Shown piece after piece: positions 1-9,541 of a stretch of DNA of 37,278 nt. The position numbers were made by a program, and so were the translations under genes. Below the pieces are notes generated by a model. The model saw nothing but the letters and a program-made list of their open reading frames with translations, was not told the DNA's origin and did not search any database. The stretch lies in assembly GCA_937908115.1 (NCBI GenBank), contig CALEQZ010000012.1, positions 1-37,278 on the forward strand, written 5' to 3'. The stretch comes from an uncultured Alcaligenaceae bacterium (GTDB lineage: Bacteria > Pseudomonadota > Gammaproteobacteria > Burkholderiales > Burkholderiaceae_B). The stretch's first letter is position 1. Each line of letters begins with the position of its first letter.

Positions 1-1765
<1,765 letters not shown>

Positions 1766-1806
1766 GGTGTTGATTCCTTAAATTGCCGGCGAAGGGTGGT
1801 CCCGGC

Positions 1807-2277
1807 TTACCAGCGGAAGTGGCTGAAAGCCTTGTTGGCTTCCGCCATCTTGTGCGTGTCCTCACGCTTCTTCATGGCAGCGCCGCGGCCTTCGGAGGCG
1901 TCGATGATTTCGCCGGCCAGGCGCAGGTCCATGGATTTCTCGCCACGCTTCTTGGCCGCTTCGCGCAGCCAGCGCATGGCCAGGGCCAGACGGCGCACGG
2001 GGCGCACTTCGACCGGCACCTGATAGTTGGCGCCGCCGACGCGGCGGCTCTTGACTTCAACGATGGGCTTGATGTTGTTGATGGCCTGGTTGAAAACCTC
2101 GAGCGGCTCTTTGCCGGTCTTGGCCTGCACCTGCTCGAGCGCACCGTAGACTATGCGCTCAGCCACGGCCTTCTTGCCGGCCAACATGACGACGTTGATG
2201 AATTTGGCGAGCTCCACGCTGCCGAACTTCGGATCGGGCAGGATCTCGCGCTTGGGAACTTCGCGACGACGGGGCAT
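1807..2277 (-). CDS. rpsG: 30S ribosomal protein S7
   Basis: Ribosomal protein S7, which binds the 3' major domain of 16S rRNA and nucleates assembly of the small-subunit head. The 156-residue product has the full family length and the typical MPRRREVPKRE start and basic C-terminus (KAFSHFRW). It lies between rpsL and fusA in the str operon. The 167-bp gap from rpsL is longer than the spacing to fusA and contains two hairpins (see 2308-2350). In E. coli S7 represses str-operon translation by binding the rpsL-rpsG gap; whether that applies here is inference. Confidence 0.98.
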   Translation of the reverse strand: MPRRREVPKREILPDPKFGSVELAKFINVVMLAGKKAVAERIVYGALEQVQAKTGKEPLEVFNQAINNIKPIVEVKSRRVGGANYQVPVEVRPVRRLALAMRWLREAAKKRGEKSMDLRLAGEIIDASEGRGAAMKKREDTHKMAEANKAFSHFRW

Positions 2278-2307
2278 TTCAATTTCCTTTGTGTCGATTC
2301 AGCTGAT

Positions 2308-2350
2308 CCGCACGATTTCGTGCGGGCCACGGCCACCCATCGGAGTGGCC
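2308..2350 (-). promoter_or_regulatory. Two tandem hairpins between rpsL and rpsG
   Basis: The intercistronic RNA can form two adjacent stems: CCGCACG/CGTGCGG (2308-2314 with 2319-2325, loop of four) and GGCCAC/GTGGCC (2331-2336 with 2345-2350). Neither has a U-run, so they are not terminators. In E. coli the equivalent spacer holds the S7 autoregulatory binding site. Position supports that role here, but similarity to the E. coli structure was not established. Confidence 0.35.
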
Positions 2351-2444
2351 ACTTACATACCGCCGGGCGCATCGCTCTGGCGGTTGCACAACCGCGGCCG
2401 GCCAGCCGGCGCGGCAATCCATGCGGGCACGCGGCCCGCGGGGG

Positions 2445-2822
2445 TCAGCTCTTCTTGGGACGCTTGGCGCCGTACTTGGAACGGGCCTGCTTGCGATCCT
2501 TGACGCCTTGCAGGTCCAGCGCGCCGCGCACGATGTGGTAGCGAACGCCAGGCAGGTCCTTGACCCGGCCGCCCCGCACGAGCACCACCGAGTGCTCTTG
2601 CAGGTTGTGGCCTTCGCCGCCGATATAGGAGATCACCTCGTAGCCGTTGGTCAGCCGCACCTTGGCGACCTTGCGCAGGGCGGAGTTCGGCTTCTTGGGG
2701 GTGGTGGTGTACACGCGGGTGCACACGCCGCGGCGCTGCGGGCAGTTTTCGAGCGCGGGGCTCTTGCTCTTGGCCCGGCTGGCTACGCGCGGCTTGCGCA
2801 CGAGTTGGCTGATGGTAGGCAT
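2445..2822 (-). CDS. rpsL: 30S ribosomal protein S12
   Basis: Ribosomal protein S12, in the decoding centre of the small subunit. The 125 residues match the usual length, with conserved VCTRVYTTTPKKPNS and GGEGHNLQEHSVV segments. The lysine at position 43 in TTPKKPNS is the wild-type residue at a classic streptomycin-resistance site, so this allele looks sensitive at that position. It is the first str-operon gene here, with a candidate promoter about 200 bp upstream. Because rpoC lies 22 kb away behind a terminator, rpsL needs its own promoter. Confidence 0.98.
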   Translation of the reverse strand: MPTISQLVRKPRVASRAKSKSPALENCPQRRGVCTRVYTTTPKKPNSALRKVAKVRLTNGYEVISYIGGEGHNLQEHSVVLVRGGRVKDLPGVRYHIVRGALDLQGVKDRKQARSKYGAKRPKKS

Positions 2823-2897
2823 GACCTTCGATGTCCTGTTGTCGTCGCGAGGGCAGGCTGTCTACGGCGCTGCTGCTTCGCGTGGCTGGTTCCGTCC

Positions 2898-2922
2898 CGG
2901 GCGGCTTACGCAAAACCGCCCG
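2898..2922 (-). promoter_or_regulatory. Hairpin in the rpsL 5' leader
   Basis: A perfect 7-bp stem CGGGCGG/CCGCCCG (2898-2904 with 2916-2922) with an 11-nt loop lies in the predicted str-operon leader, between the candidate promoter and the rpsL start. No U-run follows on the minus strand, so it is not an obvious terminator. A leader role is only suggested by position. Confidence 0.3.
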
Positions 2923-3022
2923 AAATGGCTGGCCGACAATAGGCCACCTAAAGAGCGGTCACTGCTTAAGCGATTCGAACGGGGCTAGCCCGGGCTACCC
3001 CGCAAATTTCGCTAAGCTCGCC

Positions 3023-3052
3023 AGTGTACCTGTTTTTCGCGACGAACGTCAA
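3023..3052 (-). promoter_or_regulatory. Candidate sigma-70 promoter of the str operon
   Basis: On the minus strand TTGACG (3047-3052, 5 of 6 to the -35 consensus) is followed by an 18-bp spacer and TACACT (3023-3028, 4 of 6 to the -10 consensus). Transcription would start near 3016 and give a leader of about 195 nt before rpsL. The site is expected because the usual upstream neighbour, rpoC, is far away and terminated. Confidence 0.6.
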
Positions 3053-3164
3053 TATCGCTCCCACCCCACCCCGGCAATGCGGGAAAACACCAGCGCAAGG
3101 GCGCACAGGCAGGCCGCCCCGCCAGGGCTGCGCATGCTGGGCGCAAGGTATTTGTAAGCATTTT

Positions 3165-3193
3165 TTGCCCGAATGCGTGGCATGCCTCATAAT
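3165..3193 (+). promoter_or_regulatory. Candidate promoter of the MarR-type gene
   Basis: TTGCCC (3165-3170, 4 of 6) and CATAAT (3188-3193, 5 of 6) are separated by 17 bp, and the gene starts at 3232. MarR proteins commonly autorepress from sites near their own promoter, but no clear inverted repeat was identified here. Confidence 0.45.
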
Positions 3194-3231
3194 GGGCGGG
3201 CAACGAAGACCCTCTTTCCGCAGAACCACGC

Positions 3232-3750
3232 ATGCCCGCCGAATCCCCCGCCGCCGATACTTCCGCCACGCCTGCCGAACAACTCGCCCGCGCCCGGGAA
3301 CGCTCCCCCCTGCTGGTGCGTCCCGGCTTCCTGATCCGGCGCCTGCACCAGATCCACTGCGCGCTGTTCCTGGAGGAAACCGAGGGCTTCGGCATCACAC
3401 CGGTCCAATACAGCTTGATGACGGCGCTGGCACGCCGCGGCGAGATGGACCAAATCTCCATCGCGCGCGAAGTCGGGCTCGAGCGCACCACGGTGGCCGA
3501 GGTGCTCACGCGGCTGGAAGCGCGCGGCCTGGTCACGCGCCGGCCCGATCCCGAGGACCGTCGCGTGCGGCTGGTCAAGCTCACGCGCGCCGGCCGCACC
3601 CTGGTCAAGAAGATGGCGCCGGCGGCCCAGCGCGCCCACGACCGCACCCTGGAGCCGCTGCCCCAGGCCGAGCGCGACGTGCTGATGCTGCAGCTGATCC
3701 GCCTGGTCGAGGCCAACAACGACGCGGGCGCGGTGCAGTTCCGGCTGTGA
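3232..3750 (+). CDS. MarR-family transcriptional regulator
   Basis: A 172-residue winged-helix regulator of the MarR family, normally a dimer that represses nearby genes until a small, often aromatic, ligand binds. A non-conserved N-terminal tail of about 25 residues precedes the dimer helices. The helix-turn-helix covers roughly residues 72-97 (SIAREVGLERTTVAEVLTRLE) and the wing carries DPEDRRVRLVKLT near 106-118, a MarR hallmark. It is the only accessory gene on the plus strand and converges with the LivF homologue, 34 bp apart. It could control the neighbouring operon, but the repeated operators at 17189-17314 and 24846-24963 look more GntR-like, so its target is unknown. The Shine-Dalgarno sequence is weak. 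Confidence 0.9.
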   Translation: MPAESPAADTSATPAEQLARARERSPLLVRPGFLIRRLHQIHCALFLEETEGFGITPVQYSLMTALARRGEMDQISIAREVGLERTTVAEVLTRLEARGLVTRRPDPEDRRVRLVKLTRAGRTLVKKMAPAAQRAHDRTLEPLPQAERDVLMLQLIRLVEANNDAGAVQFRL

Positions 3751-3784
3751 TGCCGGGCGCGGCCGCGGGTGCCGCAGGTGCCCG

Positions 3785-4489
3785 TCAGCCGCCCAGGTAG
3801 GCTTTGCGGATGTCCGGATTGGCGAGCATCTCGCTGGCCGTGCCCTGGCAGACCACCCGGCTGGTCTCCAGCAAGTAGGACCGGTCGCACAGCTCCAGTG
3901 CGGCGTAGGCGTTTTGCTCGACCATCAGCACCGTGGTGCCGGCCCGCCGGATTTCGGCGACCAGTTCGAACACCTGCTCGACGAAGTTGGGCGCCAGGCC
4001 CAGCGACGGTTCGTCGAACATCACCAGGCGCGGGCGCGACATCAGCGCCCGCGCGATCGCCAGCATCTGCTGCTCGCCGCCGGATAAGGTGCCCGCAGGC
4101 TGGTCCACGCGCTCGCGCAGGCGCGGAAAGCGCGCGAACATGCGCTCGATGTCGTCGCGCACGCGCTGGCGGTCGGTGCGACGGTAGGCGCCCATTTCCA
4201 GGTTTTCGCGCACCGTGAGCTGCGCAAATACGCGCCGGCCCTCGGGACAATGGGCGATGCCGCGCTCGATGATTTCCTGGGGCCGGCTGCTGGCGATGGG
4301 ATAGCCATCGAAGGTGATGCGTCCGGACCGGACCGGCTCCAGCCCGCTGATGGCGCGCAGCGTGCTCGTCTTGCCGGCGCCGTTGGCGCCGATCAGCGTG
4401 ACGAGCTCGCCTTCGTCGACGTGCATGGATACGCGGTCGACGGCGATCGTCGATCCGTACCGGACGGTGACATCTTCAAGCTTGAGCAC
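3785..4489 (-). CDS. Branched-chain-type ABC transporter ATPase, LivF-like (operon 1)
   Basis: Cytoplasmic ATPase of a LIV/HAAT-type importer, 234 residues, the usual LivF length. Walker A GANGAGKT is at 34-41, the signature LSGGEQ at 135-140, and Walker B LVMFDEP near 155-161, so it looks catalytically complete. The start is GTG at 4487-4489: the ORF overlaps the end of the LivG homologue by 14 bp, an AGGA lies upstream, and MLKLEDVTVRYG is the normal family N-terminus. It is the last gene of the 13-gene operon that begins at 17058. The substrate cannot be read from the ATPase. Confidence 0.93.
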   Translation of the reverse strand: MLKLEDVTVRYGSTIAVDRVSMHVDEGELVTLIGANGAGKTSTLRAISGLEPVRSGRITFDGYPIASSRPQEIIERGIAHCPEGRRVFAQLTVRENLEMGAYRRTDRQRVRDDIERMFARFPRLRERVDQPAGTLSGGEQQMLAIARALMSRPRLVMFDEPSLGLAPNFVEQVFELVAEIRRAGTTVLMVEQNAYAALELCDRSYLLETSRVVCQGTASEMLANPDIRKAYLGG

Positions 4490-5354
4490 GTTTCAGTCCT
4501 GATCCGAGGTAGGCGCGAATGACTTCGGGGTGCTGCTGGATGTGCGCGGGCGGCCCGTCGGCAATGCGCTGCCCCTGGTTGAGCACGACGATGTAGTCGG
4601 AGATGGACATGACCATGTGCATGTCATGTTCGACCAGCAGCACTGTCACGCCGCTGTCGCCGATGCGCCGGATCATGTCCTTGAAGGCTTGCGTCTCCGA
4701 GGGGTTCAGGCCGGCAGCCGGCTCGTCCAGCAGCAGCAGGCGCGGCTTGGCCGCCAGCGCGATGCCCACGCCCAGCAGGCGCTGCTCACCGTAGGACAGG
4801 TTGGCGGCCAGCTCGCCTGCGCGGCGCGACAACCCCAGGAAGTCGAGGATTTGCCCGGCCTGCTCGCGCAGCGCCCGCTCTTCGCGCCGGAACGACGGCA
4901 GGCGCAGCAGCGCCGGCAGCAGGCCGCAGCGCCCCTGCATGTGCAGGGCGATCAAGATGTTGTCCAGGACTGTGCTCTGGTTGAACACGCTGGTGCGCTG
5001 GAAGCTGCGCACCAGGCCGCGCGCGGCGATCTCGTGCGGGCTGCGCCCGACGATGTTCTCGCCAAACAGCTCGATGCGGCCGGCGCTCGGGCGCATATAG
5101 CCCGAGATGACGTTGAACGCCGTGGTCTTGCCCGCGCCGTTCGGACCGATCAGGCTGACGATCTGGCCGGCCTGGACCTCGAAATGTACGTCGTTGAGCG
5201 CGACGAGCCCCGAGATGCGCACGGTCACGCCCGACAGCGCCAGGGCGGCGCACCGATGCTGCGCCGATGCCGCAACGGCCATGGCGCCAGCCGATGCCGC
5301 CGCTGCGCCAGCGGTTGACGCCGGCGCGCGGGAAACGGTGGTGGCGACGTTCAT
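4476..5354 (-). CDS. Branched-chain-type ABC transporter ATPase, LivG-like (operon 1)
   Basis: Second ATPase of the importer, 292 residues. Walker A GPNGAGKT is at 70-77, LSYGEQ serves as signature and LLLLDEP as Walker B; the C-terminus ends in the LivG-typical IRAYLG. The ATG at 5352-5354 has a near-perfect AAGGAGG six bases upstream and overlaps the LivM stop by 4 bp (ATGA). It therefore carries an alanine-rich N-terminal extension of about 36 residues not usual for LivG. An in-frame Met at residue 25 is an alternative but lacks such a ribosome-binding site. Confidence 0.92.
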   Translation of the reverse strand: MNVATTVSRAPASTAGAAAASAGAMAVAASAQHRCAALALSGVTVRISGLVALNDVHFEVQAGQIVSLIGPNGAGKTTAFNVISGYMRPSAGRIELFGENIVGRSPHEIAARGLVRSFQRTSVFNQSTVLDNILIALHMQGRCGLLPALLRLPSFRREERALREQAGQILDFLGLSRRAGELAANLSYGEQRLLGVGIALAAKPRLLLLDEPAAGLNPSETQAFKDMIRRIGDSGVTVLLVEHDMHMVMSISDYIVVLNQGQRIADGPPAHIQQHPEVIRAYLGSGLKRAQA

Positions 5355-6403
5355 GGTTTGCCTCCTTGCGCGGCTGCGGCGCGCACGCCGGGCGATTGCG
5401 GCAGCGCCCGGCCTGGGCTGCGCAAGCGCCGGGCGAGTGCAGCCAGCGCCGGGACGATGCCTTTGGGCAGGAACAGCAGCACGAGAATCATGAGCGCGCC
5501 GTACAGCATCCATTGCACCTCGGGCGCCACCACGCCGCGCAGCACTTCGGGCAACAGGCCGAACAGCAGTCCGCCCACGACCGGCCCCGCCAGCGTGCCT
5601 TTGCCGCCGGCGATCACCATGATCACCATGGTGATGGTGTAAATGAAGAGAAACACGTCCGGGTCGATGATGCGTACGGTGTGCGCATACAAGCCGCCCG
5701 CTGCGCCGGCGATGGCCGCCGAAAACACTGACGCGATGACCAGGTAATGCGTGACGTGGATCCCGATGGATTTGGCCAGGATTTCGTTTTCGCGCAGGGC
5801 CACGACGGCACGTCCGATGCGGCTGTGCACCAGCGCCGCGACCAGCAGGTAGGCGATCACCCCCGCGCCCAGCACCAGCCAGTAGGTGGACGCCTTGCTG
5901 ACGAGGTCGACCACGCCGGCGCCCGGCACCCAAAGCGACAGCGGCGGGATGGCCGTCAGCGCCATGGGGCCTTCGGTCAGGTCCACCCAATTGAGGGCGA
6001 CCATGCGCATGACCTGCGCGAAGCAGATCGTAACGATGACGAAGTACGCGCCGCGCACGCGGAAAGCCAGCTTGCCCAGCGCCCACCCGGAAAAGCCCGC
6101 CGCGGCGACGCCGCTGGCAAAAGCCATCCAGACAGGCTTGGGCTGCACCACCAGCGGCTCGCCCCAGCCCAGGCTGACGTCAAAGCCCAGCGACAGCAGC
6201 GCGGTGGTATAGGCGCCGATGCCGAAGAAGGCCGCATGGCCCAGGCTGAGCTGGCCGGTGAACCCCAGCAGGAGATTCAGGCTGATCGCCGCCACGATCA
6301 TGATGCCCGTGGCGGACATCACCGACAGCACGTAGGGATCCGGCCAGACGACCGGCAGCGCGGCCAACGCCGCCACGCTTGCGAGGAAAACGATGCAGCG
6401 CAT
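5351..6403 (-). CDS. Branched-chain-type ABC transporter permease, LivM-like (operon 1)
   Basis: Inner-membrane permease of 350 residues with multiple hydrophobic spans. It has the LivM hallmarks LLLGFTGQLSLGHAAFFGIGAY near the N-terminus and a central EAA-like RALREN-type loop (here ALRENEILAKSIG), followed by GGKGTLAGPVVGG. It pairs with the LivH homologue to form the channel. It starts one base after the LivH stop and ends overlapping LivG by ATGA, so translation is probably coupled. The C-terminal tail is basic and proline/alanine rich and probably cytoplasmic. Confidence 0.92.
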   Translation of the reverse strand: MRCIVFLASVAALAALPVVWPDPYVLSVMSATGIMIVAAISLNLLLGFTGQLSLGHAAFFGIGAYTTALLSLGFDVSLGWGEPLVVQPKPVWMAFASGVAAAGFSGWALGKLAFRVRGAYFVIVTICFAQVMRMVALNWVDLTEGPMALTAIPPLSLWVPGAGVVDLVSKASTYWLVLGAGVIAYLLVAALVHSRIGRAVVALRENEILAKSIGIHVTHYLVIASVFSAAIAGAAGGLYAHTVRIIDPDVFLFIYTITMVIMVIAGGKGTLAGPVVGGLLFGLLPEVLRGVVAPEVQWMLYGALMILVLLFLPKGIVPALAALARRLRSPGRALPQSPGVRAAAAQGGKP

Positions 6404-6404
6404 G

Positions 6405-7277
6405 TCAGCCCACCCTTTCCTTGACTGAAAACAGTCCCTGTGGACGCACGATCATCACCGCGAGGATGACCAAGAAGCCCAGCGCATCGCGGTAGGCCGT
6501 GGAAACGTAGCCGGCGCCGAATTCCTCGATCATCGCCAGCGCGAAGCCGCCCAGGCCCGCACCCGCGATGTTGCCCAGGCCGCCCAGGATGACGATGGCG
6601 AAGGCCTTGAGGCTGGCCAGGTCGCCCATGGTGGGGCTGACCATGAAAATGGGCGCGAGCAGCGCGCCGGTGACGGCCGCCAAGGCCGAGCCCAGCGCGA
6701 AAGTCAGCGTGTAAATCAGCGACACGTTCACGCCGACGATCCGGGCCGCGTCGCGGTCCTGGAAGGTCGCGCGCATGGCCATGCCCAGCCGTGAGCGCTC
6801 GATGACGAAGTAGAACGCCACCAGCAACACCGCCGCCGCGCACAGCACGAACAACCGTATGGGTGACAGCGATACTTCGCCGAACACCAGCGGTTCCTGC
6901 GGGAAGGGCGACGGCACGGTCTTGCCCACCCCGCCCCAAAGCATGAGCTCGGCGTTCTGCATGATGATCATGACGCCGATCATGATCAGCATGACCTCGT
7001 CGATGTTCTCGAGCTTGCAGCGGCGAAGCAGGAGGAATTCGATCGCCCAGCCGAACAGGAAACCGATGGCGGCCGAAAAAACCAGGGCGCTGAAGAAATC
7101 CAGGCCAAGCAGCGACACCATGGCGTACGCCGCGTAGGCGCCCAGGGCATAGAGCTCGCCATGGGCGAAGTTGACCACGCGCATGATGCCGAAGATCAAG
7201 GTCAGGCCGATGCCCAGCAGCGCGTAGGTCGCGCCCAGCACCAGCCCGTTGACGGCATGCTGCAAGAATTGATCCAA
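6405..7277 (-). CDS. Branched-chain-type ABC transporter permease, LivH-like (operon 1)
   Basis: Inner-membrane permease of 290 residues with about eight hydrophobic segments. The N-terminus (VNGLVLGATYALLGIGLTLIFG) and the VVNFAHGELYALGAY motif are typical LivH. The start is TTG at 7275-7277: GGAG lies seven bases upstream and the residues after it match the family N-terminus. No upstream ATG fits. It is separated by 78 bp, including GC-rich inverted sequence, from the binding-protein gene. Such spacing is common where the binding protein is made in excess, but that effect is inferred. Confidence 0.92.
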   Translation of the reverse strand: MDQFLQHAVNGLVLGATYALLGIGLTLIFGIMRVVNFAHGELYALGAYAAYAMVSLLGLDFFSALVFSAAIGFLFGWAIEFLLLRRCKLENIDEVMLIMIGVMIIMQNAELMLWGGVGKTVPSPFPQEPLVFGEVSLSPIRLFVLCAAAVLLVAFYFVIERSRLGMAMRATFQDRDAARIVGVNVSLIYTLTFALGSALAAVTGALLAPIFMVSPTMGDLASLKAFAIVILGGLGNIAGAGLGGFALAMIEEFGAGYVSTAYRDALGFLVILAVMIVRPQGLFSVKERVG

Positions 7278-7355
7278 GTCGTGCTCCGAAACAGTGTGCC
7301 GGCCACCGCCGCGGCAGGATAGGGATGCCGCGCCCGCCGCGGCCGGCGGCAGGCG

Positions 7356-8507
7356 TTATTGGGCGGTGACGGTGCCGTCCTTGAGCTGCACGATGTAGAC
7401 GTTGGGCTCGTTTTGGCCGCTTTCCTTGCCGGCCGGTCCATCCTTGACGAACGAAATATCCCCGTTGACGCCCTTGACCTTGGTCTTCCACAGCGCGTCG
7501 CGTATGGCCTTGGGATCGTCGCTGCCGGCCAGGCGCAGGGCTTCGGCCACCGTCAATACCGCGTCATAGCCGCGAAAGCCCTCGGTCAGGCCGGGAAAGG
7601 GCAGGTTCTTGGCTTTCCAGCCGTCCATGTAGGCCTTGGCGATTTCCGGGTAGAGCGCCTTGTCGGCGGTCCAGGGCGAAAAGAAAAGCAGATGGGTGCT
7701 GACGTAGCCCTTGGGCCCGGGGTTCTCCAGCAACTGCTCGGGGAAGGACCCGCCCGTGGTGACGATGCGCTGGGACAGGCGCTGCTCGGCGGCCTGGCGG
7801 ATGGCCAGCGTCAACTGCTCCACGCCGGAAGTCACGATGAGCGTGTCGCTGCCCGATCCCTTGAGCGCGGCCAGCTGCGCCGACAGGTCGGTCGCTTCGG
7901 GCGCCATGGTTTCCATGCGGCCGATTTCTATGCCTTCCTTGGCGAACATGGCCTTGAACTCGGTGGCCGCCCCCAGGCCCCAGTCGTTGTTGACCGACAG
8001 GAAGTCCACTTTCTTGATGGGCGGGTCGAACGAGGCGAGCTTCTTGGCGAAGGCCTGCGCCTCCATGCGCGAGGTCGGGCTGATGCGGAACACCCAGGGG
8101 TTGCCGGAAGTGGTCACCTTGGACGAAGAAGCCGTCTCGACGACCATGGGAATGCCATACTCCTCTAGCTTGGGCAGGGTGGCCAGCGTAAACGTCGAAC
8201 CCCACGCGCCGATCATCACCGGCACCTTGTCACGCAGGATGAGTTTCTCGGCGGTGTTGACGGCCTCGCGCGGGTTGGACTTGTTGTCCTCTATCACGAG
8301 CTCGATCTGCCGCCCCAGCACGCCACCTTGGCTGTTGATATGCTCGGCAGCCAGGCGTGCGCCGTTGGCGACGTAGTTGCCCGAGGCCGCCACCGCGCCA
8401 GTCAGGGGTTGGGATACGCCGATCTTGATGGTGTTCTGCGCCACGGCCGGCGCAGCGAACAGGATGCTGGCGGCCAGCACAGCGTAAAGCCGGGTTTTCT
8501 GGATCAT
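7356..8507 (-). CDS. Branched-chain-type ABC transporter substrate-binding protein (operon 1)
   Basis: Periplasmic ligand-binding protein (Peripla_BP_6 / LivK-like, type I fold), 383 residues. A Sec signal peptide covers residues 1-23 with an AVA|Q cleavage site. The mature protein opens TIKIGVSQPLTGAVAASG, the usual start of the fold, and the GGVLGRQIELVIEDNKSNP block is well conserved. The ATG at 8505-8507 has GGAG eight bases upstream. It lies directly ahead of its LivHMGF partners and behind an oxygenase gene, so its ligand is probably the substrate of the operon's enzymes. Such proteins bind amino acids, amides, urea or aromatic acids, and sequence alone does not decide which. Confidence 0.93.
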   Translation of the reverse strand: MIQKTRLYAVLAASILFAAPAVAQNTIKIGVSQPLTGAVAASGNYVANGARLAAEHINSQGGVLGRQIELVIEDNKSNPREAVNTAEKLILRDKVPVMIGAWGSTFTLATLPKLEEYGIPMVVETASSSKVTTSGNPWVFRISPTSRMEAQAFAKKLASFDPPIKKVDFLSVNNDWGLGAATEFKAMFAKEGIEIGRMETMAPEATDLSAQLAALKGSGSDTLIVTSGVEQLTLAIRQAAEQRLSQRIVTTGGSFPEQLLENPGPKGYVSTHLLFFSPWTADKALYPEIAKAYMDGWKAKNLPFPGLTEGFRGYDAVLTVAEALRLAGSDDPKAIRDALWKTKVKGVNGDISFVKDGPAGKESGQNEPNVYIVQLKDGTVTAQ

Positions 8508-8557
8508 GGTGTCACTCCGTAGCGAAACGGCGAGGTTGGACTGCTCGGCGCGTCGGA

Positions 8558-9526
8558 TCAGACGCGGGTTTGCTGGTACTTCATGTCCCGGTACGCGCCC
8601 GATCGCACGGGTGGATACTTGGCCTTGCCCGCAGGCGCCACGCATTCGATGAACGCGTCGTAGTTCGGGTGATGGAAAAAGGCGATCGATAGCCGGGCCT
8701 GCTGGGCGGCGTCGCCCGGCGGATTGACCACGCGGTGGGTATTCGAAACCCAGCGGTCGTTGGTCCACCGCATCAATAGGTCGCCGATATTGACCACGAA
8801 GGCGTCTGGGTCGGTCTGCACGTCGACCCATTGCCCGCCGCGGGTCAGCACCTGCAGCCCGCCGGGCGTGTTCTCGCCGTTCAGTATGGTCAGCAGCCCA
8901 TAGTCCGTATGGGCGCCCGCGCGCAGTTGGCCGGGCTCGGGCGACACGGTTTGCGCCGGGTAATGATTGATGCGCATGGCCGTGATGTGCCGGTCTATCT
9001 TGTCGCGGAAGAAATGCTCGTCCAGCCCCAGGCCGAGCGCGGCCAGGTCCATCATGGTTTCGGTCAGGCGCTCCATGGCCAGGTAATAGCGCCTGGCCGT
9101 CTCGCGCCAACCTGCCGGCCGGCTGGGCCAGATATTGGGGATGAAGTAGCGCCGGCCTTCGCCCTGGGTGTAGTAGGGGTCGTCTGGCCAGCTCTCCCGG
9201 CCAAAGTGGTAGTACTCCTTGATGTCCGGCGGCGTGCGACGGTCATTGCCCGCGGCCAGCGCCTCGAAGCCCAGTCCGCGGTAGCCTCGTGGGATGCTGG
9301 GATCCGGCGGCGCAGCCAGCCGCTTTTCCTCCAGCGGCAGGTTGAAGAATGCGTAGGACAACTCGCGCAGTTCGCGGACCAGCGCAGGCTGCACGCCATG
9401 GCCGACGATTGTGAAAAAGCCGATCTGCGTGCACGTATCGTCGATTTCGCGCGCCACGCGCATGCGCTCGACGATGCCGCCCTTGAGCGCCGGTTCCAGG
9501 TCGATGACGGGTATGGCAATGCCCAT
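8558..9526 (-). CDS. Isopenicillin-N-synthase-like Fe(II)/2-oxoglutarate oxygenase
   Basis: A 322-residue non-haem iron oxygenase of the IPNS/2OG-Fe(II) superfamily, which usually hydroxylates or desaturates a small organic molecule with O2 and 2-oxoglutarate. The N-terminal DIOX_N-type region (IPVIDLEPAL, then TQIGFFTIVGHGV) precedes the jelly roll. Iron ligands are visible as H206 and D208 in HTDYG and H264 in SNTHRVV, with the 2OG-binding R278-x-S280 in ARLS. All key residues are present. It lies 15 bp after the broken SDR and just ahead of the binding protein. It is one of three oxygenases in the two co-regulated operons, each from a different family. The substrate is unknown. Confidence 0.92.
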   Translation of the reverse strand: MGIAIPVIDLEPALKGGIVERMRVAREIDDTCTQIGFFTIVGHGVQPALVRELRELSYAFFNLPLEEKRLAAPPDPSIPRGYRGLGFEALAAGNDRRTPPDIKEYYHFGRESWPDDPYYTQGEGRRYFIPNIWPSRPAGWRETARRYYLAMERLTETMMDLAALGLGLDEHFFRDKIDRHITAMRINHYPAQTVSPEPGQLRAGAHTDYGLLTILNGENTPGGLQVLTRGGQWVDVQTDPDAFVVNIGDLLMRWTNDRWVSNTHRVVNPPGDAAQQARLSIAFFHHPNYDAFIECVAPAGKAKYPPVRSGAYRDMKYQQTRV

Positions 9527-9541
9527 GATTTGCCGAGGAAT

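Larger units (their letters stand above)
2823..3231. other. Intergenic region between divergent rpsL and marR-type gene
   Basis: About 409 bp without a credible gene. It carries the str promoter candidate and leader hairpin for the minus strand and a separate promoter candidate for the plus-strand MarR gene. Roughly 110 bp separates the two -35 elements. No insertion sequence ends or tRNA were seen. Confidence 0.7.

Noticed and set aside
3053..3164. Insertion-sequence remnant at the left island border
   Set aside because: No transposase fragment, terminal repeat or target duplication was seen; the stretch is GC-rich intergenic DNA.
3232..3750. MarR protein as the binder of the four repeated operators
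   Set aside because: Its gene lies far from the sites, no copy of the site was seen at its own promoter, and the site symmetry fits GntR-type proteins better. Not excluded, but not claimed.
4476..6086. A 536-codon minus-strand frame suggesting a fusion to LivG
   Set aside because: The N-terminal half is an out-of-frame reading of the LivM gene. The ribosome-binding site and ATGA overlap place the LivG start at 5354.
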